DNA of 64,000 nucleotides from Planctomycetia bacterium (GCA_030527105.1 JAUNBK010000004.1:33683-97682), one strand, 5' to 3'; shown: positions 39,101-47,339, counted from the stretch's first letter. Numbers and translations: made by a program. Notes: a model not told the origin generated them from the sequence alone.

Positions 39101-42100
39101 CGGGTTGGGACGTTTATTACCAAAGGTATGATTCCGACGCACAACCTTTGGGTGGGCGCGTGGAATTGCAGACCATCCAGATCCAAGACGGTTGGACGGG
39201 CGAGTTCACCCTCACCTACACCGACGAGGAGGGGAATTCTTACACTACCGACCGCATCGCCTACGAGGGAAGACCTCAAGTCGGCGCGGAGAATATCTTG
39301 GCTGCCCTCAATAAGCTTAAGGCAGATAATGCCGAGCTTGCTGATTTGACTTTCAACGTTTACGCCATGAGCGCAACGGAGATTGTCGTTGAGATCGGTT
39401 CTGTAAGCGTGGGTGGTCGAGACGTCAACGAGTTGGAACTTCGCACGATTGCGCCTCCGGCGGGCACGGTGGTCGATGGAAACATTACCATTACGACGCT
39501 TCAGGACGGCAAGGGCGGCGAGGAGTTGGTCAACGAAACCACAGCAAACGATCAGCGTTACGCCTCCATTGGGATGGATTACGATGGCAATTTCGTCATT
39601 TCGTGGACTGGCTACGGACAGGATGGCGATGGCGTGGGGGAATCGAACGTTTATGCGCGTATGTACACTGTCACGAGCAACACGACAACCACCACCTCGG
39701 CGGTGACGGAGAGGACTTCTTACACGACTGAAGTCACGACCGGAACCACGGGTACTGCTATTGAGGGCGACGTGCCCGTTGGCGAGAACGCGTGGTGCCT
39801 CATTGGTCCTCTTGCTCCAGACGAATATGTCACCACGACGAAATCGGGCGTGGGAATGATCGTTGCGGCGGCGACTGGCGCGACGACCGGGTCCTTGGGG
39901 TCTGGTTCTGTGCTCACGACAGGAAGGCACGTTCTCACGGCGGCGCACGTCGTCTGCAAGAGCGGAAGCAACGTGGTTGAGGATGTTATTACCGTCACGT
40001 TTATGAACGCGGACGGAACTACTTTCACCGTCGATGCAGAAGAGGTTTATGTCCACGAGGAATGGACAGGGCAAGCTGGCGCAACTGCGGGCGACATTGC
40101 AATTATCGTCCTTGCGGAGGATGTTTCAGACAGAGTCGAAACGTACGATATCAATCGTTCTCTTGCTGCCGACTTGGGACAGGTTTATGAACGATATGGC
40201 TATGGTCTCACTGGTACCGGAGAAGAAGGGGAAGACGAGGCGGCGGGAGTCGATGGTCAGAAACGTACTGGCAAAAATAAGTGGGAGAGTTTGGGATCGA
40301 CCGTGGGACTCGACAGTCGTCTGCTGATTTACGATTTCGACGATGGCACGGAAGATATGAACTATATCTTTGACAGACACGGCGTTACGACGGACCTTGG
40401 GCTTGGCGAAGAAGAAACGATTTGTGGCTCGGGTGACTCGGGCGGCCCCTGCTTCGTGAACGGTGTCATTGCGGGTGTGTGCCAAGGTGTCTACGCTGAA
40501 GACGGTGGTGCCGACGGGACGTACGGCGATATCGGTCTCGACACGCGCGTTGCGATGTATGCCACCTGGATCGACGGTATCACGGGTGCGGGCGGGCAGG
40601 ATATCGTCACGCCTGGCGACGAATTCCTCGTCAACGTCGATTTCACCACGAGTGGGCAAAAATGGTCGAGTGTCGCGTTGGATGCGGATGGCGACTTTGT
40701 CATCACGTGGACAAGTCTCAATCAGGACGGTGTGGGCGACGGCTACGGTGCCAATCGAAACGGTCTCAATGGCGTTTATGCGCAGCGATACACGAGCGAC
40801 GGCGCGAGAGTCAACACATCCTTCCTCGTCAATACGACGGTGGAGAACGATCAGCAACTCTCCAAGGTGGCGATCGATGCGGACGGCGACTTCGTCATTG
40901 TTTGGGAAAGTTTTCAAGAACATGGCGATGGAACCACCATTGGCACGGCAGACAACTGGGGTATTTATGGGCAGAGGTACGCCTCGTCCGACAAACTCGC
41001 CACGCTCACGTATCTCGGCGAGAATGGCGAGATCGGTGGAGAATTCCAGGTCAACACCACAGTGAGTGGCGACCAGAGGTTTGCCAACGTCGTTCTTTCG
41101 CACACGGGCGACATGAAAGTGTCGTGGCAGAGCGATCAAAGCGGCTCGGATGGTCTCTTCTCGCGCTTCTATAAGAAGACGCTTGACGACACTGGTTCGG
41201 TTGTTGTCCGCGTGGGTGGCGAGTACGAAGAGCCGCTCTACGACGAAGATGGAGAGAAAACGGGTGAAACGCAGACCGTCTACACCGACATTGCAGATGG
41301 CATGGAGATTGTCGCGCCGCTTGAGTACATCGACATCACGTTTGGTGAGCAAATGATGGGGCAGTATGCTTCAGAGAGAGGCTCCAACAGTGTCCTGTAC
41401 TATGGCAACTGGGAAGTGCTGTTCACGCCGATCAATACCTCGGTCATCAATAATGTCACGTCGGATTTGATTGATTCGATTGAGCTTATTGGTTACGACG
41501 AGTCGGACGCCTCTTACAATGGCGGGGAGCATCAGAAGGACATTTATCGAGTCAACTTCAACACCGATGCGATGGCGGACGGAACGTACCGGATTCGACT
41601 TCGCGAGCGCGTGGAGGATCGGTTTGGGAACACTCTCGATGGTGACGGCGACGGAACCTCTGGCGGAGACTTCACCCTCGAATTCATCATTAACTCCAAC
41701 CCGGATAATTCGGGAAGTTTGGTACCTCCAACGCAACCGGACGACCCTGATTCGGATGAAAACGACATCAACCAAGTCGTCAATATGGATGCCGCAAACA
41801 AACAGGATCAGCCTGATGTGGCGATGAATGATCAGGGAGATTATCTGGTTGTGTGGTCGACGGAGGTGAATGTCGTGGTCGAAGACGAGGAAGGGGACGG
41901 AACCGAGGAAGAGGAAACTCCCACCACGCGAGCGCTTGCGCAGCGCGTCATTATGGGGCAGTGGTACGATCGCTATGGTGCCAAGAGCGGGTCAGAGTTC
42001 ACGATCTCCGGGTTGATGGACGGCGTGCTCGACGGAAATGCGGAGAATCCGAAAGTCGCGATGGACCAATACGGAAACTTCGTTGTCACTTGGGCGGTCA

Positions 42101-45100
42101 ACGGTCGTGACGAGAATTCCGACGGTGTTGTCGATGCGAACGAGACGGCGAATTACGACGTTTATGCACGGGTGTACGACGTCTTTGGCAATTCCTCGGA
42201 GGTCTTCCGCGTGAATCAAAGTTTGACTGCCGACCTCACCACGGGTGTGCAGCACAACCCGAGCGTGGCGATTTCGCCTGATGGAAAACAATTCGTCATT
42301 ACATGGGCGGGCATTAATTCTGGTTCCTCGTTGGAGACGTACGGCATTTTTGCCCAGCGGTACAGTATCACGGGCTTGAGGGCGCAGGCAATTGGCGAGA
42401 CATTTATCGTGAACGAGGTGGATATTTATAGTCAGGATTGTTCCACGGTGGCGATGGATAGCAACTACAACATCGTGGTTGCATGGCAGTGCAATCAAAA
42501 GACTTCGACCGCGACAGACATTTTCGCCCGTAAGTTCAACGCGAACAACCAAGCGCTGGGAAGTTCGTTTGTCGTGAACACGACCGTTGTGAACGACCAG
42601 AATCATCCCGACATTTCGATGAACGACATTGGTCAATTCATCGTGGGTTGGTCGAGTCAGTCGGGTTCCGGGTACGATGTTCGCTATCAGTGCTTCGACA
42701 GCGACTGCTCCAAGATTGGTGGTGAAGGAAAGGCGAACACTTTCGACAAGCTCAACCAACTCGACGTCTCGGTGACGATTGCGCGCCGGGCGGAGCATGG
42801 GACGGCTTTCGCGATCAGCTGGACGTCCTTCGGGCAAGAGGGAACCTCGGTGTACTCTGAGGGTGTGTTTGTCAGGGATTATACCGACATTCGTACTCAG
42901 GTTTGCGACACCGCCACGGGTCTTGAGGTGAGGGTCAATGCCTACACGCCTGGCAACGAAAACGCCTCGGCTATCGCCATGGACGCCTTCGGTTCCTACG
43001 CGGTTGCGTGGGTGGGGCCCGACTCCGCGAGGAGTAATTCCGGGGTGCTCACGGAGGACACCGACATCTTCCAGCGCGTGTATATTCGAAAGAACTCGCC
43101 TGGGTATGAGTTCATCACGCGAACCGGCACGACGGCAACGTACATGCCGTACAGTGTCACGCCCAGCACGAATTCCGGCTCTGGCACGGGTTCTGGCACG
43201 ATTTCGACGTCCAGCGTCACGTCCGTTGCAGAGAATGCCAAGTTGGAGAACGGTGGCGCGACGATTTTGGAATCGCAAAGTTCCATCACGATTCAGGCTG
43301 CTCAGAGTTCCCACAACGAGTTGGTCTTCTCTGGCACGCAGAGGAAGTTCGTCCTGAACGGTGTCGAGCTTACCTTGAGCGGCACGAACAGCAGCTACGT
43401 CTTCGACGCTTCGCTCGTGGGCAAGGGGTCGGCTGCCGTCGTCATTCAGGGCGTCGGTGGCGAGAGCGTGAAGGTTTCGGGTGGAGAAGTCCAAATCGTT
43501 GCGGACGACTACACACTTACGATTCGCAACGCGACGAGCTTCGTCTTCAATGGAGACGGAACCGCCTCGGCAGTGTTCGAAACTTCCGGCTCGGGTGATT
43601 CGTTGGAAGCGTCTGGGCAGTCGGCAGTGTTGGTCTCCTTGGGCGGATCCTTCCGCGTCGCGGGGTGCAACTCCATCAGCGTTACTTCGAAGGGTGGCGC
43701 GGACTCGGCGTCCATTTCGAGCGCAACGGGTGCCGATACGGTCGAAATCGCGTCGAACTCCGTCATTTCGTCGGGCGAAGATTATCGTCTCGAGGTGGTT
43801 GGATTCACCAACGTGGCGACGTACGGTGGCGCGGGTGACTCCGTCACTTATCGCGTGAGCGGTGGCGCACTCGAAGCGCAAGGCACCACGCTCGTCTACA
43901 CGCTCAATGGGAAAACATACTCCGCAGGTCTGTATGATTCCGTCGAATTCATCGGAAACAAAACGACCGCGAACATCGCAACCGATGCGGGTGCCGATGC
44001 CATTGTCGCCAACGCGACGGGCGTCTCGATCACCACGGTGGGCGGCGCGCTTATGAACTTCTCCGGTCTCTCCAGCTGCGTTATTGCGGCGGACTCGGCG
44101 GATTCTGCAAGCATTGTCGCAACCTCGAGTGTGGAGGCGTCGGCGCAGCAGATTAAGACGGGCGGCGTCACGATTCAGGGCGTTGGTTCCGCGACGATCG
44201 AAGCGGGCGGCGCGTCCGTTGCACTCTCCGATTCGGCAAGCGACGATGTGTTCACGCTGCGTGGCACCAATGCGACGTTGGTTTCCGACGGATACTCCAT
44301 TTCGGTTGCCAACTTTGGGACGCTTTCCGTTGTGAGTGCGAATGGCGGCACGGATTCCGCGTCGCTCTACGATTCCTCCGCGCGAGATTCGTTCGCCTTG
44401 GCGGAAGCGAAAGTGACGTTCAACAACGGCGTGACGATTGAGGGATTTGCGACGGTTGCCGCCGTCAGTTCGTTCGGCAGCGCGCTCTCGATCACGGGTA
44501 CGGAAGGGAACGACGAATTCACACTTGCGTACAATGACATCAGCGCGACGCTCAACGGCACGCAGTTTGTCGGTTCCGGGTTCGGTTCCGTGACGCTTGT
44601 TGGTGGCGGTGGAAAAGACGTCCTCAACGCCTACGACACTGCGGGCGACGACACGTTCGACCTTGCGCCTGGCTCACTCACCATGAGTGGCGAGAACTAT
44701 CGCTACACCGCGAGTGGAATCGCGCAGATCAGCGTCAAGAGCGTCTTTGGCGGCTCGGACACCCTCAACGCGTCCGACTCGACGGGCAATGACACGCTCG
44801 TTTTGCGACCAGAGTGGATGTCGCTCACTTCCGCGAGTGGAAACATGATCACGGCGTCTGGCTTCGCCTCCATTGCGGTTGCGAGTTCTGGCGGAAATGA
44901 CGTGGCGATCTTCTACGACTCGGTGGGCGACGACACGATTCGCGCGACGAACGACAACACCCTCACGATGTCCAACGAGAGTTTCTTCAACTCCGTCGCT
45001 GGCTTCCGCAAGGTGAATGTCTATAGCGTCATGGGCGGCGACGACTCGGCGATCTACGACTCGCTCTTCACGCCAGGGAGCGCTGGCGGGTTGGAGACGC

Positions 45101-45159
45101 TTACCAAGGATAAGTTTGACATTTCGCTTCTCGCCGTCGAGCAGGTGACGCGCATGTAG
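33121..45159 (+). CDS. Giant LEPR-XLL surface protein with embedded trypsin-like protease domain
   Basis: 4,012-residue exported protein. Residues ~38-50 read SLEERVLLSV, the planctomycete LEPR-XLL motif after a basic N-terminus. Many repeats of the type VAMDxDGDFVVTWxS run through residues ~80-3300. A helical, Ala/Glu-rich coiled segment spans ~570-815. Two Big_5-like regions start near 1640 and 2700. After a Thr-rich linker a trypsin-like domain occupies ~2250-2500: TAAHV (His-2276), GDIAI (Asp-2325) and GDSGGP (Ser-2440) give a complete triad. The last ~650 residues hold repeats built on DSAGDDTF-like units known from other giant planctomycete proteins. The start at 33121 (MSLINMSS) follows an AAGGA; a TTG at 33094 would add nine residues. 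Likely a cell-surface adhesin or wall protein, with self-processing as one possibility. Confidence 0.92.
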   Translation: MSLINMSSIRGMVSSLGGLVTKATASKKASEKSQKLERRLAVDSLEERVLLSVTPNTPYDVLVNTEYSENQTTETNGNCIAIDEDGDFVVVWTRGDNVYRATHRSAFDNGQTFYKGEIGWYDSEGEIHLFTDRDFINGYIVTDLGVRVEVELESYIDPDTGTALTDSNIYARYFTDEHQRLYVDTSDISDENALSSLVLQTGDKCVQKISFSSLNIMWDTIEMPSSVPVNAEVTLTYFEYLYDADGEFLRNEAGEILRENVQTATFMYRDSSTPLENARELQAALVNMLGNVEVSVISATEFEISFDAVWDENSNMLKSGLLETSIVAVQEGFIPPAPLPTSLMSWVEIPERVVVDVAYEDFVNWNIDAAGTAERIYDAFEQLQTTHVVGATQTGGPATDVSTLRTWNHAIRVTPVVGVGGTEDAAVIAFDIYFVDSSGKQNVQQIEIVNSNVVTRDTYNDRVRVTATGEKAKVASLTLKQNSEEFRVNPTTDESWNWRTQIYTTTDQVDPSVAMDFDGDFVISWTGEVLQTRYPGSFTDVFVRTYTPKMYQTPDGIQTVLDGSIDTQLALDKFREAQELNTEGNALVEEAYDNHITPGREFLASALEKEAQAEALVERAETLEEEAEELREQAEANWNLGEQMVQGGEYQIGEGCDRLIASAEAKRAEAAELLTQIDAKQIEHDAMADGDEKTALATEIQTLQTQYDAAIAAAEAFETAAAELLISGTDRIKEGEALKATREELQDEADALDLQATALRGQAADLRDEAAQDRTAGDILIADGQPILDDATVILEDAARLYAEGNAILQAAKAPTVIEDGRCYIVTSDTMRVNSTLTGPQFSSSVAMDREGNYVVVWASSSQESSYYNAVYMQRYDRNGNRIGSEERVDIEVTGTAMRPQVAISPDGTQICVTWDWLEHQQALVTPEEQRAAVYLRLYGYTDVSNTSSFVTLTDPVVVDTGVFSSVTFNESNQFAIAWQVNDRDNDSLNGAASTSTGVRMSQYVWNIPTDGSITDGALQVTRDQYRPNSSSLESDSTTTWAWYQMYAKVAMDADGDILVGYTGFGPDVSENIEMSPALVRYIAELINDDTNADLLEYFDPENEIFAFTENTAYDNAPAYGSQTTWVHNGEAYVTNGDVDSIIQMILAVSQQDREEFDPLTGAITIVEGATDEQLSRLGAILYSIMGVNRGESNGIFYTQYDSDVNMDGTYDPGETDTLYSDNIVNSLRDGSNAKFYIQLNRSASAIGANDFVEDDYVWDTIAFDIGVSYQDPKDSADGQVWPSISGTLLVQPVYRYVDDLYLLNNEATALAIRNAIQDWIGENAAWANADNLEGCVEVRALSTDNGDATAMRAYDDTYWDLNMEDVAGNYWGPLFEEPEIEEYPMDHTCFEVSFTGNLHDTAVSFAWNQQSSVRQACRYTWSLPTDMNPVDPLTGNIANGYFFRLQIGNNEPADSIIQWTGNLEALRAGVAEAMGLLGYGDPQLRVEVGFMTDENGDPILNDAGEEVPYFTVTLGGDRAGEDIANLRINVEYVWDGDGDDRTLRPECNGLAPLTGAMREERIQGTVIIQALYGVKTNSEGDFGTIQNFFGVGMEGDGDFTFAWTQYDRTAQGTTVASNEIYARTFNEEQDALGPQVVDVVYQNGQKISEGAQVTNSGSEPMGAMIVTFTEELVDHNKWPASSRSEYESKSVTNTENWTLLKDGQVVVGAIKEVVFGMNRSAEDDVRALGVTPLAENKWEAVVIFNDDINLEDGTYVLLLDNTVEDINGNVLGSRGNNVDGDDFERVFNVISGDDDEEPVSKYETDDDGNIVLDDQGNPVVSVDDEGNPQDSPGNQQFFDPNDVTSDDIWAPNATAMDYEGDTVTVWTEEGKGIKAQIEYAKWEEIDGVRTMVLDQAVYSEVISVTNNSTASFASVAMDGEGRFVVTWTQDDRLAGATTADLNVWAQMFDLNGEALTDAFMVNTTTENAQKYSQVAMSLNGDFVVTWQSYSRRTGWDVYYQRYDSDAQPLGGRVELQTIQIQDGWTGEFTLTYTDEEGNSYTTDRIAYEGRPQVGAENILAALNKLKADNAELADLTFNVYAMSATEIVVEIGSVSVGGRDVNELELRTIAPPAGTVVDGNITITTLQDGKGGEELVNETTANDQRYASIGMDYDGNFVISWTGYGQDGDGVGESNVYARMYTVTSNTTTTTSAVTERTSYTTEVTTGTTGTAIEGDVPVGENAWCLIGPLAPDEYVTTTKSGVGMIVAAATGATTGSLGSGSVLTTGRHVLTAAHVVCKSGSNVVEDVITVTFMNADGTTFTVDAEEVYVHEEWTGQAGATAGDIAIIVLAEDVSDRVETYDINRSLAADLGQVYERYGYGLTGTGEEGEDEAAGVDGQKRTGKNKWESLGSTVGLDSRLLIYDFDDGTEDMNYIFDRHGVTTDLGLGEEETICGSGDSGGPCFVNGVIAGVCQGVYAEDGGADGTYGDIGLDTRVAMYATWIDGITGAGGQDIVTPGDEFLVNVDFTTSGQKWSSVALDADGDFVITWTSLNQDGVGDGYGANRNGLNGVYAQRYTSDGARVNTSFLVNTTVENDQQLSKVAIDADGDFVIVWESFQEHGDGTTIGTADNWGIYGQRYASSDKLATLTYLGENGEIGGEFQVNTTVSGDQRFANVVLSHTGDMKVSWQSDQSGSDGLFSRFYKKTLDDTGSVVVRVGGEYEEPLYDEDGEKTGETQTVYTDIADGMEIVAPLEYIDITFGEQMMGQYASERGSNSVLYYGNWEVLFTPINTSVINNVTSDLIDSIELIGYDESDASYNGGEHQKDIYRVNFNTDAMADGTYRIRLRERVEDRFGNTLDGDGDGTSGGDFTLEFIINSNPDNSGSLVPPTQPDDPDSDENDINQVVNMDAANKQDQPDVAMNDQGDYLVVWSTEVNVVVEDEEGDGTEEEETPTTRALAQRVIMGQWYDRYGAKSGSEFTISGLMDGVLDGNAENPKVAMDQYGNFVVTWAVNGRDENSDGVVDANETANYDVYARVYDVFGNSSEVFRVNQSLTADLTTGVQHNPSVAISPDGKQFVITWAGINSGSSLETYGIFAQRYSITGLRAQAIGETFIVNEVDIYSQDCSTVAMDSNYNIVVAWQCNQKTSTATDIFARKFNANNQALGSSFVVNTTVVNDQNHPDISMNDIGQFIVGWSSQSGSGYDVRYQCFDSDCSKIGGEGKANTFDKLNQLDVSVTIARRAEHGTAFAISWTSFGQEGTSVYSEGVFVRDYTDIRTQVCDTATGLEVRVNAYTPGNENASAIAMDAFGSYAVAWVGPDSARSNSGVLTEDTDIFQRVYIRKNSPGYEFITRTGTTATYMPYSVTPSTNSGSGTGSGTISTSSVTSVAENAKLENGGATILESQSSITIQAAQSSHNELVFSGTQRKFVLNGVELTLSGTNSSYVFDASLVGKGSAAVVIQGVGGESVKVSGGEVQIVADDYTLTIRNATSFVFNGDGTASAVFETSGSGDSLEASGQSAVLVSLGGSFRVAGCNSISVTSKGGADSASISSATGADTVEIASNSVISSGEDYRLEVVGFTNVATYGGAGDSVTYRVSGGALEAQGTTLVYTLNGKTYSAGLYDSVEFIGNKTTANIATDAGADAIVANATGVSITTVGGALMNFSGLSSCVIAADSADSASIVATSSVEASAQQIKTGGVTIQGVGSATIEAGGASVALSDSASDDVFTLRGTNATLVSDGYSISVANFGTLSVVSANGGTDSASLYDSSARDSFALAEAKVTFNNGVTIEGFATVAAVSSFGSALSITGTEGNDEFTLAYNDISATLNGTQFVGSGFGSVTLVGGGGKDVLNAYDTAGDDTFDLAPGSLTMSGENYRYTASGIAQISVKSVFGGSDTLNASDSTGNDTLVLRPEWMSLTSASGNMITASGFASIAVASSGGNDVAIFYDSVGDDTIRATNDNTLTMSNESFFNSVAGFRKVNVYSVMGGDDSAIYDSLFTPGSAGGLETLTKDKFDISLLAVEQVTRM

Positions 45160-45168
45160 TTTGATACC

Positions 45169-45190
45169 TTTCTAAAGGTACCTTTAGAAA
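45169..45190. promoter_or_regulatory. Perfect 22-bp palindrome
   Basis: TTTCTAAAGG, TA at the centre, then CCTTTAGAAA: every base pairs with its partner around a GGTACC centre. It starts 10 bases after the stop of the giant gene. It could be a protein-binding operator or a cruciform or hairpin linked to the terminator that follows. Confidence 0.5.
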
Positions 45191-45206
45191 TTTGTGGTGA
45201 AAGATG

Positions 45207-45236
45207 CCTCCCGTTCCAACGAGCGGGAGGTTTTTT
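45207..45236 (+). terminator. Intrinsic terminator after the giant gene
   Basis: CCTCCCG (45207-45213) pairs with CGGGAGG (45224-45230), then six T. It ends only 17 bases before the hemD start codon. Confidence 0.92.
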
Positions 45237-45253
45237 GTGAAAAAGAGTGTAAA

Positions 45254-46045
45254 ATGGAAAAAATGAGCGTTTTGATCACTCGACCGAAGGCGCAGGGCGA
45301 GGAGTTGGCGAGGTTTTTAGTCGAGGGACTCGAAAAGGGGCGACTCGCGAAAGAGCGGCTCGAAGCAGAGATTTTGTTCCAACCTGCCATAGAAATCCTT
45401 CCCCCGGAGGATGATTACGCGGCAGTGGACGAAAATCTGCGCAATTTGGAGCGTTTCGACTGGTGTGTCTTCTCGAGCGTGAATGGCGTTGAGGCGTTTG
45501 TGCGGCGTTTTGAGAATGCGCGGCTGGAGAGGTCGGCGTGTCGCGTGAAGATGGCGGCGATTGGCGCAGGAACCCAAAAAGCGCTCGAGGACGCAGGTTG
45601 GGGGGTCGATTTCGTTCCGGAGGTTTTTCGCGCGGAGTATCTTGCGCTCGGTCTGGTAGGCGAGGCGAAAAGGAAAGCGAGTTTTTGGCTCCTGCGTGCA
45701 AGTCGAGGACGTGAGGTTCTCGCCGAGATTCTCGAGCAAAATGGCGCGCACGTCTCGCAAACCATTGCCTATCGGAGTGTCGACGTGACGAGAGAATCGA
45801 GTGTGTGGGACGCAAAAATTCTCGAGAAGATGGAGCGAGGGGAAATCCTCTGGACCACGATAACGAGTTCCGCCATTGCGCGCGCGACCGTCGGTCTTTT
45901 TGGCGAGGCGCTTCTAAAAACGCGTCTTGTGAGCATCAGTCCACTCACGTCCGAGGAGCTTGAAAGGCACGGCTTCTCGCCCTATGCCGAGGCGCGCGAG
46001 GCGACCATGGAGGGCGTGGCGCAGGCGATTTTATCACGGCTTTGA
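45254..46045 (+). CDS. hemD: Uroporphyrinogen-III synthase
   Basis: Closes and inverts hydroxymethylbilane to uroporphyrinogen III in tetrapyrrole synthesis; cytosolic. 263 residues with the HemD pattern: VLITRPKAQGEELA at the N-terminus, FDWCVFSSVNGVEAF near 75, AIGAGTQKALE near 105, LLRASRGREVLAEIL near 145 and TTITSSAIARA near 205. The start at 45254 has AAAGAG seven bases upstream. The longer frame from 45194 would run through the preceding terminator. No other hem genes are nearby; ispH follows by 15 bases, so the two are probably co-transcribed. Because a terminator ends only 17 bases before the ATG, hemD needs either read-through or a promoter lying inside that region. Confidence 0.93.
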   Translation: MEKMSVLITRPKAQGEELARFLVEGLEKGRLAKERLEAEILFQPAIEILPPEDDYAAVDENLRNLERFDWCVFSSVNGVEAFVRRFENARLERSACRVKMAAIGAGTQKALEDAGWGVDFVPEVFRAEYLALGLVGEAKRKASFWLLRASRGREVLAEILEQNGAHVSQTIAYRSVDVTRESSVWDAKILEKMERGEILWTTITSSAIARATVGLFGEALLKTRLVSISPLTSEELERHGFSPYAEAREATMEGVAQAILSRL

Positions 46046-46060
46046 TTCGAAAGGTTTGAA

Positions 46061-46972
46061 ATGAAAATTTTGCTCGCTTCTCCACGTGGTTTTTGTGCTG
46101 GCGTCAATCGAGCCATCTCGCTTTTGCGCAGCGCGCTTGAGAAGTTTGGTGCCCCCATTTATGTTTATCATGAGATCGTCCACAACACGTGGGTCGTGAA
46201 AGAATTCCGGGATTTGGGAGTGGTTTTTGTCGACTCTTTTGATGAGGTGCCCGACGGCAGCTGCGTTATGTATTCGGCACACGGCGTCGCGCCGGTCGTT
46301 CGAGAAATCGCGGTGGAAAAACGCTTCCGTGTCGTGGATGCGACTTGTCCTCTGGTGGCAAAAATCCATCGGCAGGCGCGACTCTTGGCGGAGAAAGGTG
46401 CCCAAATCCTCCTCATCGGACACGCGGGGCATGACGAAATTGTCGGCGTGGTGGGCGAAGCGCCAGATGCGATTCAGGTGATCGACTCCACGCAAGACGC
46501 GCGCAGCGTGTGTGTGCGCCCGGACGCGCCCGTTGCGTATTTGACCCAAACCACGCTCTCGGTGGAAGAGACGGCACGAATTATCGACGTCCTTGAGGAG
46601 CGCTTCCCTCAAATCATTCATCCAACGGCAAGTTGCATTTGTTTCGCGACACAAAATCGTCAGCGTGCTGTGCGGGAACTTGCCGAGCGTGCGAATTTGG
46701 TCTTAATCGTAGGGAGTCCGAATAGCTCCAACAGTCGGCGTTTGAGGGAGTTGGCGGCGGCGGAGAATCGACCCGCATTTTTGATCGATGGCGCGGACGA
46801 ATTGGATTTCGAGTGGTTCCGCCCCTCGGATATTGTTTTGATTTCCGCAGGAGCAAGCGCCCCGGAGTCGGTGGTGCAGAGCGTAGTTGAGAGGATTGCG
46901 CAGCGCTTTCCCACGGAAATCGAAACGGTGGAGGTTTGTTGCGAGACCTTTCTTTTTTCGCTTGAGCACTGA
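46061..46972 (+). CDS. ispH: 4-hydroxy-3-methylbut-2-enyl diphosphate reductase
   Basis: Last step of the MEP isoprenoid pathway, making IPP and DMAPP with an Fe-S cluster. The three cluster cysteines are visible: Cys-12 in SPRGFCAGV, Cys-96 in DATCPLVAKIH, and the third in CICFATQNRQ near 193. Other conserved parts are EIVHNTWVV near 42, AHGVAP near 77, GHAGHDEIVG near 127, and the C-terminal SAGASAPESVVQ. The length of 303 residues is normal. The family's usual TxCYAT motif reads SCICFAT here, with an extra cysteine two residues earlier. It follows hemD closely; a family A repeat begins 32 bases after the stop. Confidence 0.96.
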   Translation: MKILLASPRGFCAGVNRAISLLRSALEKFGAPIYVYHEIVHNTWVVKEFRDLGVVFVDSFDEVPDGSCVMYSAHGVAPVVREIAVEKRFRVVDATCPLVAKIHRQARLLAEKGAQILLIGHAGHDEIVGVVGEAPDAIQVIDSTQDARSVCVRPDAPVAYLTQTTLSVEETARIIDVLEERFPQIIHPTASCICFATQNRQRAVRELAERANLVLIVGSPNSSNSRRLRELAAAENRPAFLIDGADELDFEWFRPSDIVLISAGASAPESVVQSVVERIAQRFPTEIETVEVCCETFLFSLEH

Positions 46973-47003
46973 ATGGAGGGATTCTCATTGTGCGCACCGA
47001 GCT

Positions 47004-47109
47004 TTATAATACTTCGCGTTGAAATTTCCGGTTCCGTCCGCCGTCGGAGCTACGCACCACGGCTCGCAAAACGTTGCAAAAAACGGAATTTTAAAGGAGA
47101 ACGAGTATA
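47004..47109 (+). repeat. Family A repeat, complete copy (reference)
   Basis: 106 bases from TTATAATACTTCGCG to AACGAGTATA. The left end (TTATAATACTTC, then GAAATTTCCGG) is an imperfect inverted copy of the right end, whose reverse complement starts TTATACTCGTTC and continues AAAATTCCG. The core reads GGAGCTACGCACCACGGCTC. This is a MITE-like, fold-back structure without coding capacity. Confidence 0.92.
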
Positions 47110-47147
47110 TAATACTTCTGGTTGAAATTTCCGGTTCCGACGGCGGA
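47108..47147 (+). repeat. Family A repeat, left-end fragment with inverted core
   Basis: Directly abuts the previous copy, sharing its terminal TA. It holds TATAATACTTCTGG and TTTCCGGTTCCG, then ACGGCGGAC where complete copies have GTCCGCCGT, that is, the same nine bases inverted. The element stops there and continues as TAAAATAG. Confidence 0.8.
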
Positions 47148-47200
47148 CTAAAATAGAAAACTTCAACGCAAAAAATCAAAAAGTTTTTTAGGCGTACCAA

Positions 47201-47229
47201 TTGACAAAGCGTGGGGGATCGGGTAGAAT
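47201..47229 (+). promoter_or_regulatory. Sigma70-like promoter of the first DUF1559 paralogue
   Basis: Consensus TTGACA (47201-47206), 17-base spacer, TAGAAT (47224-47229). The gene starts 110 bases downstream. Confidence 0.75.
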
Positions 47230-47339
47230 ATTCACGTGGGGTTGGGGGCTTCTCGAAAATTCGTGTCGCGCACCCTAAACTCTGAACGATAAGGGCGATT
47301 TGTCAAGTCTTGCCGTACGAAATCACTTGGAGAATTGAA

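Noticed and set aside
37486..40074. 862-codon minus-strand frame
   Set aside because: Antisense within the giant LEPR-XLL gene; composition rich in Val, Arg and Asp, no motif, no ribosome binding site.
41992..43881. 629-codon minus-strand frame
   Set aside because: Antisense within the giant gene; the sense strand encodes clear repeats.
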